Below are positions 25,665 through 33,763 of a stretch of 37,025 nucleotides of DNA, piece by piece. Numbering within the stretch: position 1 is the stretch's first letter; every line of letters starts with the position of its first letter. The stretch is taken from positions 863-37,887 of the forward strand of contig DHLW01000194.1 of the NCBI GenBank assembly GCA_002405485.1, given 5' to 3'. The notes beneath the pieces are model-generated. The model saw only the letters and a program-made list of their open reading frames with translations. It was not told the origin of the DNA and made no database searches. The position numbers and the translations under genes are program-made. The stretch comes from Phycisphaerales bacterium UBA4658. Lineage in GTDB: Bacteria; Planctomycetota; Phycisphaerae; Phycisphaerales; UBA1924.

Positions 25665-26132
25665 TCAAGTTGGGAGGTTTCGGCCGCTGGGAGCGGGGGA
25701 TTCCGGCGTTCCCCCCGATCCGGCGTCGCCCGCGTCTGCAAGGCGCAGGCACCACGCCGGGCCGACCATGGTGACGTTGCCCACGCGGGCTGAGAGCATG
25801 GCGTATCTGAGCGTGGCCTTGCCCTTGACCGCGATGGCGTCCCAAGGGATGGACATCGCCCGCATGCCGCCGATCGCCCGCGCAACCCACGCCGGCCGCA
25901 GGTGCAGGTACGACTCATCGGCATGAACGTGCACGCACCACCCGAGGTTCAGGATGTCGAAGGCGAAACTCTGGAAGCTCCTGCTGACGGAGTTCGGGGA
26001 CGGCGTCCGCGCGGGATACTGCCGTTGAAGCTCGCCGATGGTGCTGCGGACGATCAACCGGACGGCGCCCATGACCAGAATGCCATGCGCGACCGTGACG
26101 GCTGAGATGACCAGGGCGGTGTTCAGCGTCAT
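25665..26132 (-). CDS. Small membrane protein with one N-terminal TM helix, function unknown
   Basis: 155 residues, GGAGG six bases before the ATG at 26132. One hydrophobic segment near the N-terminus (about residues 5-27, ALVISAVTVAHGILVMGAVR) is followed by RLIVRSTIGELQRQYP. The globular part (about residues 55-130) contains FDILNLGWCVHVHADESYLH, AMSIPWDAIAVKGK and NVTMVGPAWCLRLADAG, a strand-rich pattern like the PH-type domains of bacterial membrane proteins, but I cannot name the family. The gene begins 20 bases after the topA stop on the same strand, so it is very likely in one operon with topA. Confidence 0.75.
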   Translation of the reverse strand: MTLNTALVISAVTVAHGILVMGAVRLIVRSTIGELQRQYPARTPSPNSVSRSFQSFAFDILNLGWCVHVHADESYLHLRPAWVARAIGGMRAMSIPWDAIAVKGKATLRYAMLSARVGNVTMVGPAWCLRLADAGDAGSGGTPESPAPSGRNLPT

Positions 26133-26152
26133 GGTCTGCCTCCGCGTGCCGG

Positions 26153-28936
26153 CTAGGCGGCCTCGGACTCGTCCTCGTCGTCGCGACGCTTGCCGGCGAT
26201 GGCCTCACCCTGGCTGAGCGCATCGACACGCGGAGCGTCGGGCAACGGCTTGCCGCGTGAGTCGGTGAGCGGCTTGCCGTCGAGCGTGCGGATGATCGGG
26301 ATCGGGTGCGCCTTGGCGTGGGCCGCGAGCTGGGCTTCGAGCGCTTTCTGCTGCGGCTCCGGCACGTCGGCCCACTTGCCGCGGCCTCTGCACTTTGGGA
26401 ACCGCGAGCACCCAAGCCACGGGCCGCGGATGCCATCGCGGAGATTCATGGGCGACTGGCACTTGGGGCATGGCAGGTCGGTGAGCAGAGGCGGCTGGCT
26501 GGGCGCGGTGACGAAGCCCTTGGCGTCGATGTTGAGAATGCCGTCGCACGGGCCCTGCGGGTGCTTGTCGTCGTTGTAGCGGGCGCAGCCGAGGAACGGC
26601 CCGAAGCGCCCGTTGCGCTTGATCATCGCCCCGCCGCACTTGTGGCAGGCGATGTTGACGTGTTCCGCGGGCCTCGGCTTGCCCTCGCGATCGACCGGGC
26701 AGGCATAGGTGCAACTCGGATAGTTCGAGCAGGAGAGGAACCGCCCGTTCTTCCCGAAGCGATACACGAGGTCGCTCTGGCAGACGGCGCAGCGATACTG
26801 CTTGGGCGCGGGCGTGGTCTCGGCCTTGGCGTGGGTCATGGTGTCCAGCGCGTCGTCCAGGGCCTGCTTGAACGGGCCGTAGAACTTGTGCAGCATCGAC
26901 ACCCAGTCGAGGTGGTCCTCCTCGATCTTGTCCAGCTCGGCCTCCATGTCGCGGGTGTATCCCACGTCCATGATCTTGGGGAAGGCCTCGACGAGCTTGT
27001 CGGTCACGACCTCGCCCAGGTCGGTCGCGTACATGCGGCGATCGATCTGCTCGACGTACTTGCGATCCTGGATCGTCTGGATGATCGACGCGTACGTCGA
27101 GGGCCGCCCGATGCCCTCGGCTTCCAGGATCTTGATGAGCGAAGCCTCGCTGTAGCGCGAAGGGGGCGAGGTGAACTTCTGCGTCGCGTCCATGCTGAAG
27201 GCGTGCATGGGCTGCCGATCGCTCAGCGCGGGGAGCGTGGCGATGTCCGCCGCCGGGGGCACGCCGGCAACCCGCAGGAATCCATCGAACACCAGCGTTC
27301 GGCCGGTGGCCTTGAAGGTGCAGGACTTCGCGGGGCTGGTGCCGCCGGTGATGAGCACCGTGGTCGAATCCCACTCGCTCGGGGTCATCTGGCAGGCGAC
27401 GAAGCGCTCCCAGATGATCTGATACAGGCGGAACTGGTCGGGCTTGAGCGCGTTCTTCACGCGGCTTGGCGGGAACTCCAGCGACGTCGGGCGGATCGCC
27501 TCGTGGGCCTCCTGCGCGTCCTTGTTGCTGGATGAGAAGAAGTTGGGCTTCGCGGGAAGGTACTTCGGGCCGAACGTCCGCTCGATGTACTCGCGGGCCA
27601 TGCTCAGCGCCTGACCCGACAGGTTCGTCGAGTCGGTACGCATGTAGGTGATGAGCCCCACCGGGCCCTCGCCGGGAATGTCGACGCCCTCATAGAGGCC
27701 CTGAGCGGCCTGCATGGTTCGGCGGGCGGCAAAGCCCAGTCGCGTGCTCGCGGCCTGCTGCAGCGTTGACGTGATGAACGGGGGCGGCGGACGCTGCGTC
27801 GTCCGCTTGGTCTCGATCGACGAGATGGCGTACTTTGCCGACGGATCCACGCTCCCGCGGACCACGCGTCGGAACTTCGCCGGGCCGCGTCCCTCGGCGT
27901 CCTCGGTCGTGCGGATGTCCTCGATCTTCAGTCCGGCGAGCTTGGCAACGTCGCGCACCCTCGCCGACAGATCGGCTGGCGCGTTCCCCGGCGCGCCGAG
28001 TTCGAACTTCTCCCCGCCCACTTCGACGAGCTCGGCGGGAATGGCCCCGTGCTCGCCGAGCCAGGCGAGCTGGGCCTTGCCGCTGGGCGGATCGGGCTGG
28101 CCCTTGTCGTCGACGGCCCCCATGAAAGCACGCCAGGATGGGCCGAGCTTGGCCGCCTGCTCGGGCGAGAGCGCGAAGTTCGCGGACATCACCCAGTACT
28201 CGTCGGGCACGAACGCGCGAATCTCGCGCTCACGCTCAACGACCAGACGCACCGCGACGCTCTGCACCCGCCCCGCGCTCAGTCCCCGGGCGACCTTCTT
28301 CCACAGCAGCGGGGAGACCTGGTATCCCACGATGCGATCCACCAGCCGACGGGCCTGCTGCGCGTTCACCCGATCCATATTGATCGCGTGCGGCTGACTG
28401 AAGGCCCGCTGAATCTCCTCCTTGGTGATCGCCGCGAACATCACCCGCTTGGCCTGCTCGGGATCAATCCCAAGCTCCTCGGCGAGATGCCAGGCGATGG
28501 CCTCGCCCTCCCGATCCAAGTCGGTGGCGAACCAGATCTCCCGGGCCTTCTTCGCCGCCCGCTTCAGTTCGGTGATGGTCTTCTCTTTGCCGGGGAGAAT
28601 CTGATACGTGGGACTGAAGTCCTTGTCCAGATCCACGCCCGGAACAGGGGATTTGCTCCCCTTCGGGCTCTTCTCCGGCAGATCCCGGACGTGCCCCACA
28701 GAGGCCAGAACAACGAAATCTGATCCAAGGTACTTGTTGATCGTCTTGGCCTTCGCCGGTGACTCGACAATGACGAGCTGCTTGCCCTCAGCGTTGCGGC
28801 CGGGGCTGGCATCGGCGTCGACGGCGGAGCGCCCGGGAATGCCCCGGCCATCGTCGGGCTTGGCGGCCCCTCGCCCCCGCCCCTTGGCTCCTTTACCCGA
28901 TGAAGTGCGTCGAGATGGAGCGGTGCCCTTGGCCAT
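26153..28936 (-). CDS. topA: DNA topoisomerase I (type IA)
   Basis: 927 residues from the ATG at 28936; a TTG at 28990 would add 18 residues (945). The ATG is chosen because the extension is not protein-like, though neither start has a good ribosome-binding site. After a basic low-complexity lead (APSRRTSSGKGAKGRGRG) comes the Toprim domain with KQLVIVESPAKAKTINKYLG, the acidic FATDLDREGEA motif, and a type IA core. The catalytic Tyr is Y431 in ITYMRTDSTNLSG. The C-terminus has three zinc-ribbon-like four-Cys modules (CAVCQ..SCSNYPSC, CHKCGG..GCARYNDD, CPKCQS..GCSRFPKC). The enzyme relaxes negative supercoils by single-strand passage. The usual neighbour dprA is absent; the downstream small membrane-protein gene is 20 bases away. 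Confidence 0.95.
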   Translation of the reverse strand: MAKGTAPSRRTSSGKGAKGRGRGAAKPDDGRGIPGRSAVDADASPGRNAEGKQLVIVESPAKAKTINKYLGSDFVVLASVGHVRDLPEKSPKGSKSPVPGVDLDKDFSPTYQILPGKEKTITELKRAAKKAREIWFATDLDREGEAIAWHLAEELGIDPEQAKRVMFAAITKEEIQRAFSQPHAINMDRVNAQQARRLVDRIVGYQVSPLLWKKVARGLSAGRVQSVAVRLVVEREREIRAFVPDEYWVMSANFALSPEQAAKLGPSWRAFMGAVDDKGQPDPPSGKAQLAWLGEHGAIPAELVEVGGEKFELGAPGNAPADLSARVRDVAKLAGLKIEDIRTTEDAEGRGPAKFRRVVRGSVDPSAKYAISSIETKRTTQRPPPPFITSTLQQAASTRLGFAARRTMQAAQGLYEGVDIPGEGPVGLITYMRTDSTNLSGQALSMAREYIERTFGPKYLPAKPNFFSSSNKDAQEAHEAIRPTSLEFPPSRVKNALKPDQFRLYQIIWERFVACQMTPSEWDSTTVLITGGTSPAKSCTFKATGRTLVFDGFLRVAGVPPAADIATLPALSDRQPMHAFSMDATQKFTSPPSRYSEASLIKILEAEGIGRPSTYASIIQTIQDRKYVEQIDRRMYATDLGEVVTDKLVEAFPKIMDVGYTRDMEAELDKIEEDHLDWVSMLHKFYGPFKQALDDALDTMTHAKAETTPAPKQYRCAVCQSDLVYRFGKNGRFLSCSNYPSCTYACPVDREGKPRPAEHVNIACHKCGGAMIKRNGRFGPFLGCARYNDDKHPQGPCDGILNIDAKGFVTAPSQPPLLTDLPCPKCQSPMNLRDGIRGPWLGCSRFPKCRGRGKWADVPEPQQKALEAQLAAHAKAHPIPIIRTLDGKPLTDSRGKPLPDAPRVDALSQGEAIAGKRRDDEDESEAA

Positions 28937-29019
28937 AGAAAAAGCCTGATCGGTCAGATGCGCGGCAATCTGCGGGTTTTCGGATGACAACCCACCTGCA
29001 TAGCCCCCGGCACCCCGGG

Positions 29020-29048
29020 TGGTAGATGCTCTATCGCTGGTTTGTCAA
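29020..29048 (-). promoter_or_regulatory. Weak promoter candidate upstream of topA
   Basis: On the minus strand a perfect TTGACA (29048-29043) is followed by a poor -10 (CTACCA with 17-base spacing, or TCTACC with 16). The perfect -35 hexamer is notable in this GC-rich DNA, but the missing -10 keeps this low. Confidence 0.25.
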
Positions 29049-29148
29049 GCGCGGTTCGCCCAAGAGCAACGACTCTGCACCATACAAAATCCGTATTTCC
29101 TTCAGAAAGTGCTCTCAGAGTTCCGGCGTGGATCAACAGACCACTTCT

Positions 29149-30150
29149 TTAGGGTGTATGGACGAGGTGCTTGAGGACGGTCATCGCCCAGGTGGTCTGC
29201 GGCATGGTGGCGGCGTCGATTCGGACCGCGCCGGGGGTGGTGCCGAGACGTCGGAGCCATGTTCGCTGGTTCTTGGCGAACCGGCGCGTCTCGATCTTGA
29301 TGCTCTCGACGGCGGCCTCGATCTGAGAGGGTGGCGGTGGCCATGTTGAGGCATTGAGAGCCGTGCGGACGACGGATTCGAGCTGCTTGTATCCCAGGGC
29401 CTCACGCGCAGACGGGCCGAGGCGGCCGCCGGAGATCAGGGCCCGGACCTCCTCAAGCAGGCCACGCTCCATCATGGCCTTGACCCTGGCGTTGATGCGC
29501 CGGTTGAGAGCGTCGGCGGGCCAGTCGAGGATGGTCAGCAGGAACTGGTCGTTTGGTTGACCCTGGTCCCACTGGCGCTGGTGCGCACTGATCGGAACCC
29601 CGGTGAGACGAAAGACTTCCAAGGCCCGGATGGTTCTGCGATCGTCGTTGGGGTGAATTCGAGCCGCGGCGAGGGGATCAACCCGTTCCAGCTCGGACCG
29701 GCGCTGGTCTGGGGAGAGCAGTGCGAGCGCTGCGCGGAGTGCGGGATCGGGTTTGGGTCCCTCAAAGAGGCCATCCAGGAGCGCCTTGATGTACAGATGT
29801 GTTCCGCCGACGACGATCGGCAGGCACCCCCGGGCGCGGATGTCGTCGATGGCTCGGCGTGCGAGGGTGAGCCAGTCGTCGACGGTGAAGCGGGCGTCTG
29901 CAGACTGGCTGGGGTCGACGAGATCGACGAGGTGATGGGGCACGCCTCTGCGTTCGAGCGTGGGCGGTTTGGCGGTGCCGATATCCATGCCGCGGTAGAT
30001 CTGAAAGGCGTCGGCGGTGACGATTTCGGCATTGACGCCGAGTCGTTGGGCGCATGCCTGGGCCAGGTCGAGGGCGAGATCGGACTTGCCGCCGGCGGTG
30101 GGACCGCAGATGACGGGGGTTCGTTGGGGCAGGTCGGCGTGGACGGGCAC
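29149..30150 (-). CDS. miaA: tRNA dimethylallyltransferase MiaA
   Basis: 333 residues from a GTG at 30150. The P-loop VICGPTAGGKSDLALDLAQ (near residues 13-31) starts the family pattern. AEIVTADAFQIYRGMDIGTA carries the Asp and the substrate-loop Gln-Ile-Tyr-Arg, followed by RRGVPHHLVDLVDPSQ. Other family markers are PIVVGGTHLYIKALLDGLF, DDRRTIRALEVFRLTG and EEVRALISGGRLGPSAREAL, then YKQLE and RRFAKNQRTWLRRL. MiaA transfers a dimethylallyl group to N6 of A37 in tRNAs that read codons beginning with U. It is divergent from the exported-protein gene at 30392. The GTG lacks a clear ribosome-binding site, but it puts the P-loop at the right distance. Confidence 0.94.
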   Translation of the reverse strand: MPVHADLPQRTPVICGPTAGGKSDLALDLAQACAQRLGVNAEIVTADAFQIYRGMDIGTAKPPTLERRGVPHHLVDLVDPSQSADARFTVDDWLTLARRAIDDIRARGCLPIVVGGTHLYIKALLDGLFEGPKPDPALRAALALLSPDQRRSELERVDPLAAARIHPNDDRRTIRALEVFRLTGVPISAHQRQWDQGQPNDQFLLTILDWPADALNRRINARVKAMMERGLLEEVRALISGGRLGPSAREALGYKQLESVVRTALNASTWPPPPSQIEAAVESIKIETRRFAKNQRTWLRRLGTTPGAVRIDAATMPQTTWAMTVLKHLVHTP

Positions 30151-30391
30151 GGGGGATCATTCGGCTTATGGGTCGAACGGGCGAGTCTGGGGCGGGCGGA
30201 CGACCCCCCCAGATTGGCACGCTTGTGGGAGCGGGAGATGAAGAAGGTGTGGAACCGGCACGATTCTGTCTGGTACGCGAGGATGTGCCGGGGTATTTTG
30301 GAATGACTCACGCACGTGGGCGTTCTGTCCACGGCGAGGCCCTCGCCGCGAGTCGGACTTGGAACTCGGGATTGCAAGCCACGAGGCATCG

Positions 30392-31771
30392 GTGTCTGCG
30401 GATGGTGGATGCACAACTCTGCGCCGGGTGTGCAGCGCGTGGGCGCTTGTGGGCGTGGCTGCGCTCTCTGGGGTGGCGCGCGCCGATCCCCCGCCGAACG
30501 ACGCGTGCGGAGCGGCGGGTTCGATGTTTGCGCTCCCGGCGGGAGGCGGGGTGGTGCTGGGAGACCTGAGCGACGCGACGCGGGACGCCATAGACGTGGC
30601 GTGCGTGGGTGCGACGGGCGGTGTGGACGTGTACTTCACGCTCACGCCGGCATCGGCGGGCACGTATGTGCTGGACACCTGCGGGAGCGGGCTGGACACG
30701 GTGCTCTCGCTGCACACGGCCTGTCCGACGGGCGGGATGAACCAGGTGACGGGGGCGTGCAACGATGATGCGTGCGGGCTGCAGTCGCGGCTGGTGGTGT
30801 CGCTCCCAGCCGGGCAGACGTTCATTCTGCGCGTTGGGACGTACGACGGGAACGTGGCGCCGGGCCCGTTCACGCTGAACGTGGCGTTCACCGGGGTGCC
30901 GATGAACGACCAGTGCGGGTCGGGCGTGCCGATGCTCACGGCGAATGTGCCGACGGTGTCGAGCAACGCCGGTGCGGGCACGGACGTGACGGTGTCGCCG
31001 GCCACGCTGTGCGGGACGTTCAGCGGATCCGGTGGCGGGGCGGATGTGTGGTACCGGTTCAAGCCGGCGAGCACGGGGTCGTACACGATCAGCACGTGCG
31101 GGAGCGCGATCGACACGGTGCTCTCGCTGCACGCGGCATGCCCTGGGTCGGGGAGCGATGTGCTGGTCTGCAACGACGACGCGGGGCCGACGCTCTGTCC
31201 GGCGAATCGGTTTGCGTCCACGCTGACATGGGCTCTTGAGGCCGGGCGAACCTATTTCATACGGGTGGCCGGGTATCGCGCGGGCGGACCGGCGGGCACG
31301 CCGATGACGGGCGCGTTCACGATTGTCGTGCAGAGCTCGAGCGCGGCGTACGGGGCGTGTTGCGACGGTGCGGGGATGTGCCAGGTGGCGCTGGCGACGG
31401 CGTGCGCGAACACGTATGCGGGCGACTCGACGACCTGCGGCCCGGCGACGTGCGGTTCTAGCCCGGGAGCGTGCTGCATCGGAACGACGTGCACCGAGTC
31501 GACAAGCGTGGCGTGCGCCAGCGCGGCGGGGTCGCTGGGCTCGCAGTTTGTGGTTGCGTCGGCGTGCAATGCGCCGGGGGTACGGGTCGTGCCGTGCTGC
31601 CACGCGGACTTTGACAAGGACGGCGGGATCGGTGTGCAGGACATCTTTGCGTATTTGAACGCGTGGTTCGGGGGAAGTCCCTACGCGGCGGTGGAGGGGG
31701 ACGGGGTGCGCACGCCGGACGTGCAGGACGTGTTTACCTATCTCAACCTGTGGTTTGCCGGGGGATGCTGA
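30392..31771 (+). CDS. Exported modular protein: two PPC-like domains, two Cys modules, dockerin-like tail
   Basis: 459 residues from the GTG at 30392, chosen because GAGG lies five bases upstream; a TTG at 30359 is an alternative. Signal region: ALVGVAALSGVARAD. Two PPC-like beta domains follow, each with the pattern NDACG ... DVYFTLTP or DVWYRFKP ... DTCGSGLDTVLSLHTACP or DTVLSLHAACP ... CNDD. The DNA around these parts is nearly identical: 21 bases match exactly between 30695-30715 and 31112-31132. Two six-Cys-type modules come next (GACCDGAGMCQ and GACCIGTTCTES), then a dockerin-like tail (DFDKDGGIGVQDIFAYLNAW) ending in NLWFAGGC. No catalytic motif is seen, so a structural or adhesive surface role is likely. 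Same module set as the next two genes. Confidence 0.85.
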   Translation: MSADGGCTTLRRVCSAWALVGVAALSGVARADPPPNDACGAAGSMFALPAGGGVVLGDLSDATRDAIDVACVGATGGVDVYFTLTPASAGTYVLDTCGSGLDTVLSLHTACPTGGMNQVTGACNDDACGLQSRLVVSLPAGQTFILRVGTYDGNVAPGPFTLNVAFTGVPMNDQCGSGVPMLTANVPTVSSNAGAGTDVTVSPATLCGTFSGSGGGADVWYRFKPASTGSYTISTCGSAIDTVLSLHAACPGSGSDVLVCNDDAGPTLCPANRFASTLTWALEAGRTYFIRVAGYRAGGPAGTPMTGAFTIVVQSSSAAYGACCDGAGMCQVALATACANTYAGDSTTCGPATCGSSPGACCIGTTCTESTSVACASAAGSLGSQFVVASACNAPGVRVVPCCHADFDKDGGIGVQDIFAYLNAWFGGSPYAAVEGDGVRTPDVQDVFTYLNLWFAGGC

Positions 31772-31836
31772 CGAAATTTGGGGGGATTGGCTTGGCGCTG
31801 GGGTGGGCGTGTGGTCCAATGGGGGATACGAACAAT

Positions 31837-31873
31837 CGCCCGACCGATCTGGTTTTCGGGCGTTGTGGTCGGG
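31837..31873 (+). promoter_or_regulatory. Alternative hairpins in the leader of the Cys-repeat gene
   Basis: CGCCCGA (31837-31843) can pair with TCGGGCG (31856-31862), or CCCGACC (31839-31845) with GGTCGGG (31867-31873), the latter followed by TCTTTGG. The two stems overlap at 31839-31843, so they are mutually exclusive. The second may act as a terminator for the upstream gene or an attenuator for the gene starting at 31908. Confidence 0.35.
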
Positions 31874-31907
31874 TCTTTGGTGGCCGGTGTCGTGTGGAGG
31901 TCTGCGG

Positions 31908-33638
31908 ATGCGCATGCGTTGCTGCCGGGTTCTGTGGTTGCTGGGCGTGGCGGCGGTGCTGGCGATGACGCCGGCGGCGGCGCGAGCCCAGACCGGGGCG
32001 TGCTGCAACGTGAACGGCACGTGCACGGAGACGACGCAGGCTGCGTGCGCGTTTCCGAACACATGGGTGGCGGGGGCGACGTGCTCGCCGACGCCGTGTC
32101 CGCCGACGGGCAGTTGCTGCACGTCTCTGGGCGGGTGCGTGGTGACGTTTCAGACGACGTGTGCGTCGGGGAACACGTGGACGGCTGGCCGGACGTGCAC
32201 GCCGATCAATCCGTGCCTTCCGCCGCAGGGCTCGTGCTGCTCGACGACCGGCGTGTGCACGTTCACGACGCAGGCGAACTGCGCCTCGCCGAACGTGTGG
32301 ACGGACGGGGTGTTGTGCTCACCGAATCCGTGTCCGCAGCCCCCTCAGGGGACGTGCTGCAGCGCGGTGACTGGGACGTGCTCGTTTGTGACGCAGTTTC
32401 AGTGCACGGGAGCCACGAACACGTGGACGCAGGGGGGCTCGTGCTCGCCGAACCCGTGTCCGCAGCCGATCTTCGGGACGTGCTGCGTGGCGTCGACGGG
32501 AGGATGCACGTTTGTGGTTCAGGTGCAGTGCACGGGAGCTGGTCAGACGTGGACGCAGGGCGGGGCGTGCTCGCCGAACCCATGTCCGCAGCCCCCGCAG
32601 GGGACGTGCTGCAACTCGACGACGGGCGGCTGCGCGTTCACGGCGCAGGCGTTGTGCGTGGGTGTTCAGAACACATGGACGCTGGGTGGTTCGTGCACGC
32701 CGAATCCGTGCCCGCAGCCGGCGCTTGGAACGTGCTGCAGCTCGATCAGCGGGGCGTGCACGTTCGTGCTGCAGCCGAACTGCACGGGCGCGAGCAACAC
32801 GTGGACGCTGGGTGGCTCGTGCACACCGAATCCCTGCCCGCCGCCGCCGCAGGGCACGTGCTGCTCGGACATCGGCGGGTGCACGCTGCCGGCGCAGGTG
32901 AACTGCACGGTGCCGAGCGTGTGGTCCAACGGCGGCTCGTGCACGCCGAACCCGTGTCCGCAGCCGCGGACGGGGGCGTGCTGCAACCTGACGAGCGGAG
33001 CGTGCACGGTGACGCTGCTGCAGAACTGCACGGGCTTTGCGCAGTGGCTGACGGACGAACCGTGCTCGCCGAATCCGTGTCCGGCGGCGGTGAGCGGGGC
33101 GTGCTGCCTGAGCGACGGGGCGTGCTCGGTGGTGCTGCAGCAGCTCTGCCCGGGCGTGTTCCAGGGCGGGGGGACGACGTGCACGGGGACGGGCAGCGTG
33201 ACGTGTCCGCAGCCGACGGGTGCGTGCTGCACGTCGGCGGGGGCGTGTTCGATCGTGACGCGGGCCAACTGCACGTCGCCGAGCACGTTCCGCGGTCTTG
33301 GGACGACGTGCCTGCCGAATCCATGCCCGATCCTGACCGGCGCGTGCTGCCGCGGGGCGACGTGCGCGGTGACGCTGCAGACGGCGTGCACAGGGACGAA
33401 CACGCGATGGGTGGCGATGCAGACGGCGTGCAACGCGGCGGGCAACGTGACGGCTCCGTGCTGCCGGGCGGACTTCAACAAGGTTGGCGGGATCACGGCG
33501 TCGGACCTGTTCGACTACATCAACGCGTGGTTTGCGCGGGATCTGCTGGCGGACTTTGACGGCAACGGGACGATGCCGCCCGACAGCTCTTCGCTGGTGA
33601 ACTTCGTGAACGCGTGGTTTGCGGGCGGATGCGGGTGA
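31908..33638 (+). CDS. Exported protein of twelve tandem six-cysteine modules with dockerin-like tail
   Basis: 576 residues from the ATG at 31908, with GGAGG seven bases upstream; the frame is open further up but that segment is not protein-like. Signal peptide: LWLLGVAAVLAMTPAAARAQ. The mature protein is almost wholly tandem repeats of about 41 residues with six Cys each and the pattern GxCC, then x5-6, C, x7, C, x8, then an aromatic or Thr, GGxC and PNPCP. Clear examples start GTCCSAVTGTCSFV, GTCCNSTTGGCAFT, GTCCSSISGACTFV and GACCNLTSGACTVT. Twelve units precede a dockerin-like tail (DFNKVGGITASDLFDYINAW, then DFDGNGTMPPDS) ending in FAGGCG. Regular Cys spacing suggests intramodule disulfides. 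Function unknown. The same module occurs in both neighbours. Confidence 0.88.
   Translation: MRMRCCRVLWLLGVAAVLAMTPAAARAQTGACCNVNGTCTETTQAACAFPNTWVAGATCSPTPCPPTGSCCTSLGGCVVTFQTTCASGNTWTAGRTCTPINPCLPPQGSCCSTTGVCTFTTQANCASPNVWTDGVLCSPNPCPQPPQGTCCSAVTGTCSFVTQFQCTGATNTWTQGGSCSPNPCPQPIFGTCCVASTGGCTFVVQVQCTGAGQTWTQGGACSPNPCPQPPQGTCCNSTTGGCAFTAQALCVGVQNTWTLGGSCTPNPCPQPALGTCCSSISGACTFVLQPNCTGASNTWTLGGSCTPNPCPPPPQGTCCSDIGGCTLPAQVNCTVPSVWSNGGSCTPNPCPQPRTGACCNLTSGACTVTLLQNCTGFAQWLTDEPCSPNPCPAAVSGACCLSDGACSVVLQQLCPGVFQGGGTTCTGTGSVTCPQPTGACCTSAGACSIVTRANCTSPSTFRGLGTTCLPNPCPILTGACCRGATCAVTLQTACTGTNTRWVAMQTACNAAGNVTAPCCRADFNKVGGITASDLFDYINAWFARDLLADFDGNGTMPPDSSSLVNFVNAWFAGGCG
31992..33455 (+). repeat. Twelve tandem repeats of about 120-126 bases encoding six-Cys modules
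   Basis: Units begin at the Gly-x-Cys-Cys codons. The best-conserved DNA within each is a segment like TGCTCGCCGAACCCGTGTC coding for CSPNPCP, with variants at about 32317, 32447, 32569, 32695, 32819 and 32939. Units 4-7 are most alike at protein level, and the last three are the most diverged. Not a CRISPR array: units are coding, in frame and of the wrong length. Confidence 0.85.
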
Positions 33639-33763
33639 GCGGCGCGATGATCGGGGGCCCCGTGCCGAAGTCCCGCTCCCAAGCCCCGCTTCGGGCGGCG
33701 GTGAAGCTCGCGTGATATGGTGGGAGGGCGTTGCCGGATCGGAGGATCCGGGGGCATGGTCCG

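Noticed and set aside
30308..32122. A 604-codon minus-strand open frame
   Set aside because: Antisense to the modular exported protein genes; composition is Arg/His-rich and has no domain.
31992..33455. Possible CRISPR-like array
   Set aside because: Units are about 120-126 bases, coding, in frame and without unique spacers.
31778..33559. A 593-codon + strand open frame overlapping the Cys-repeat gene
   Set aside because: It is the repeat array read in another frame; regular codon patterns keep it open. The other frame has a signal peptide, regular Cys and a proper tail.
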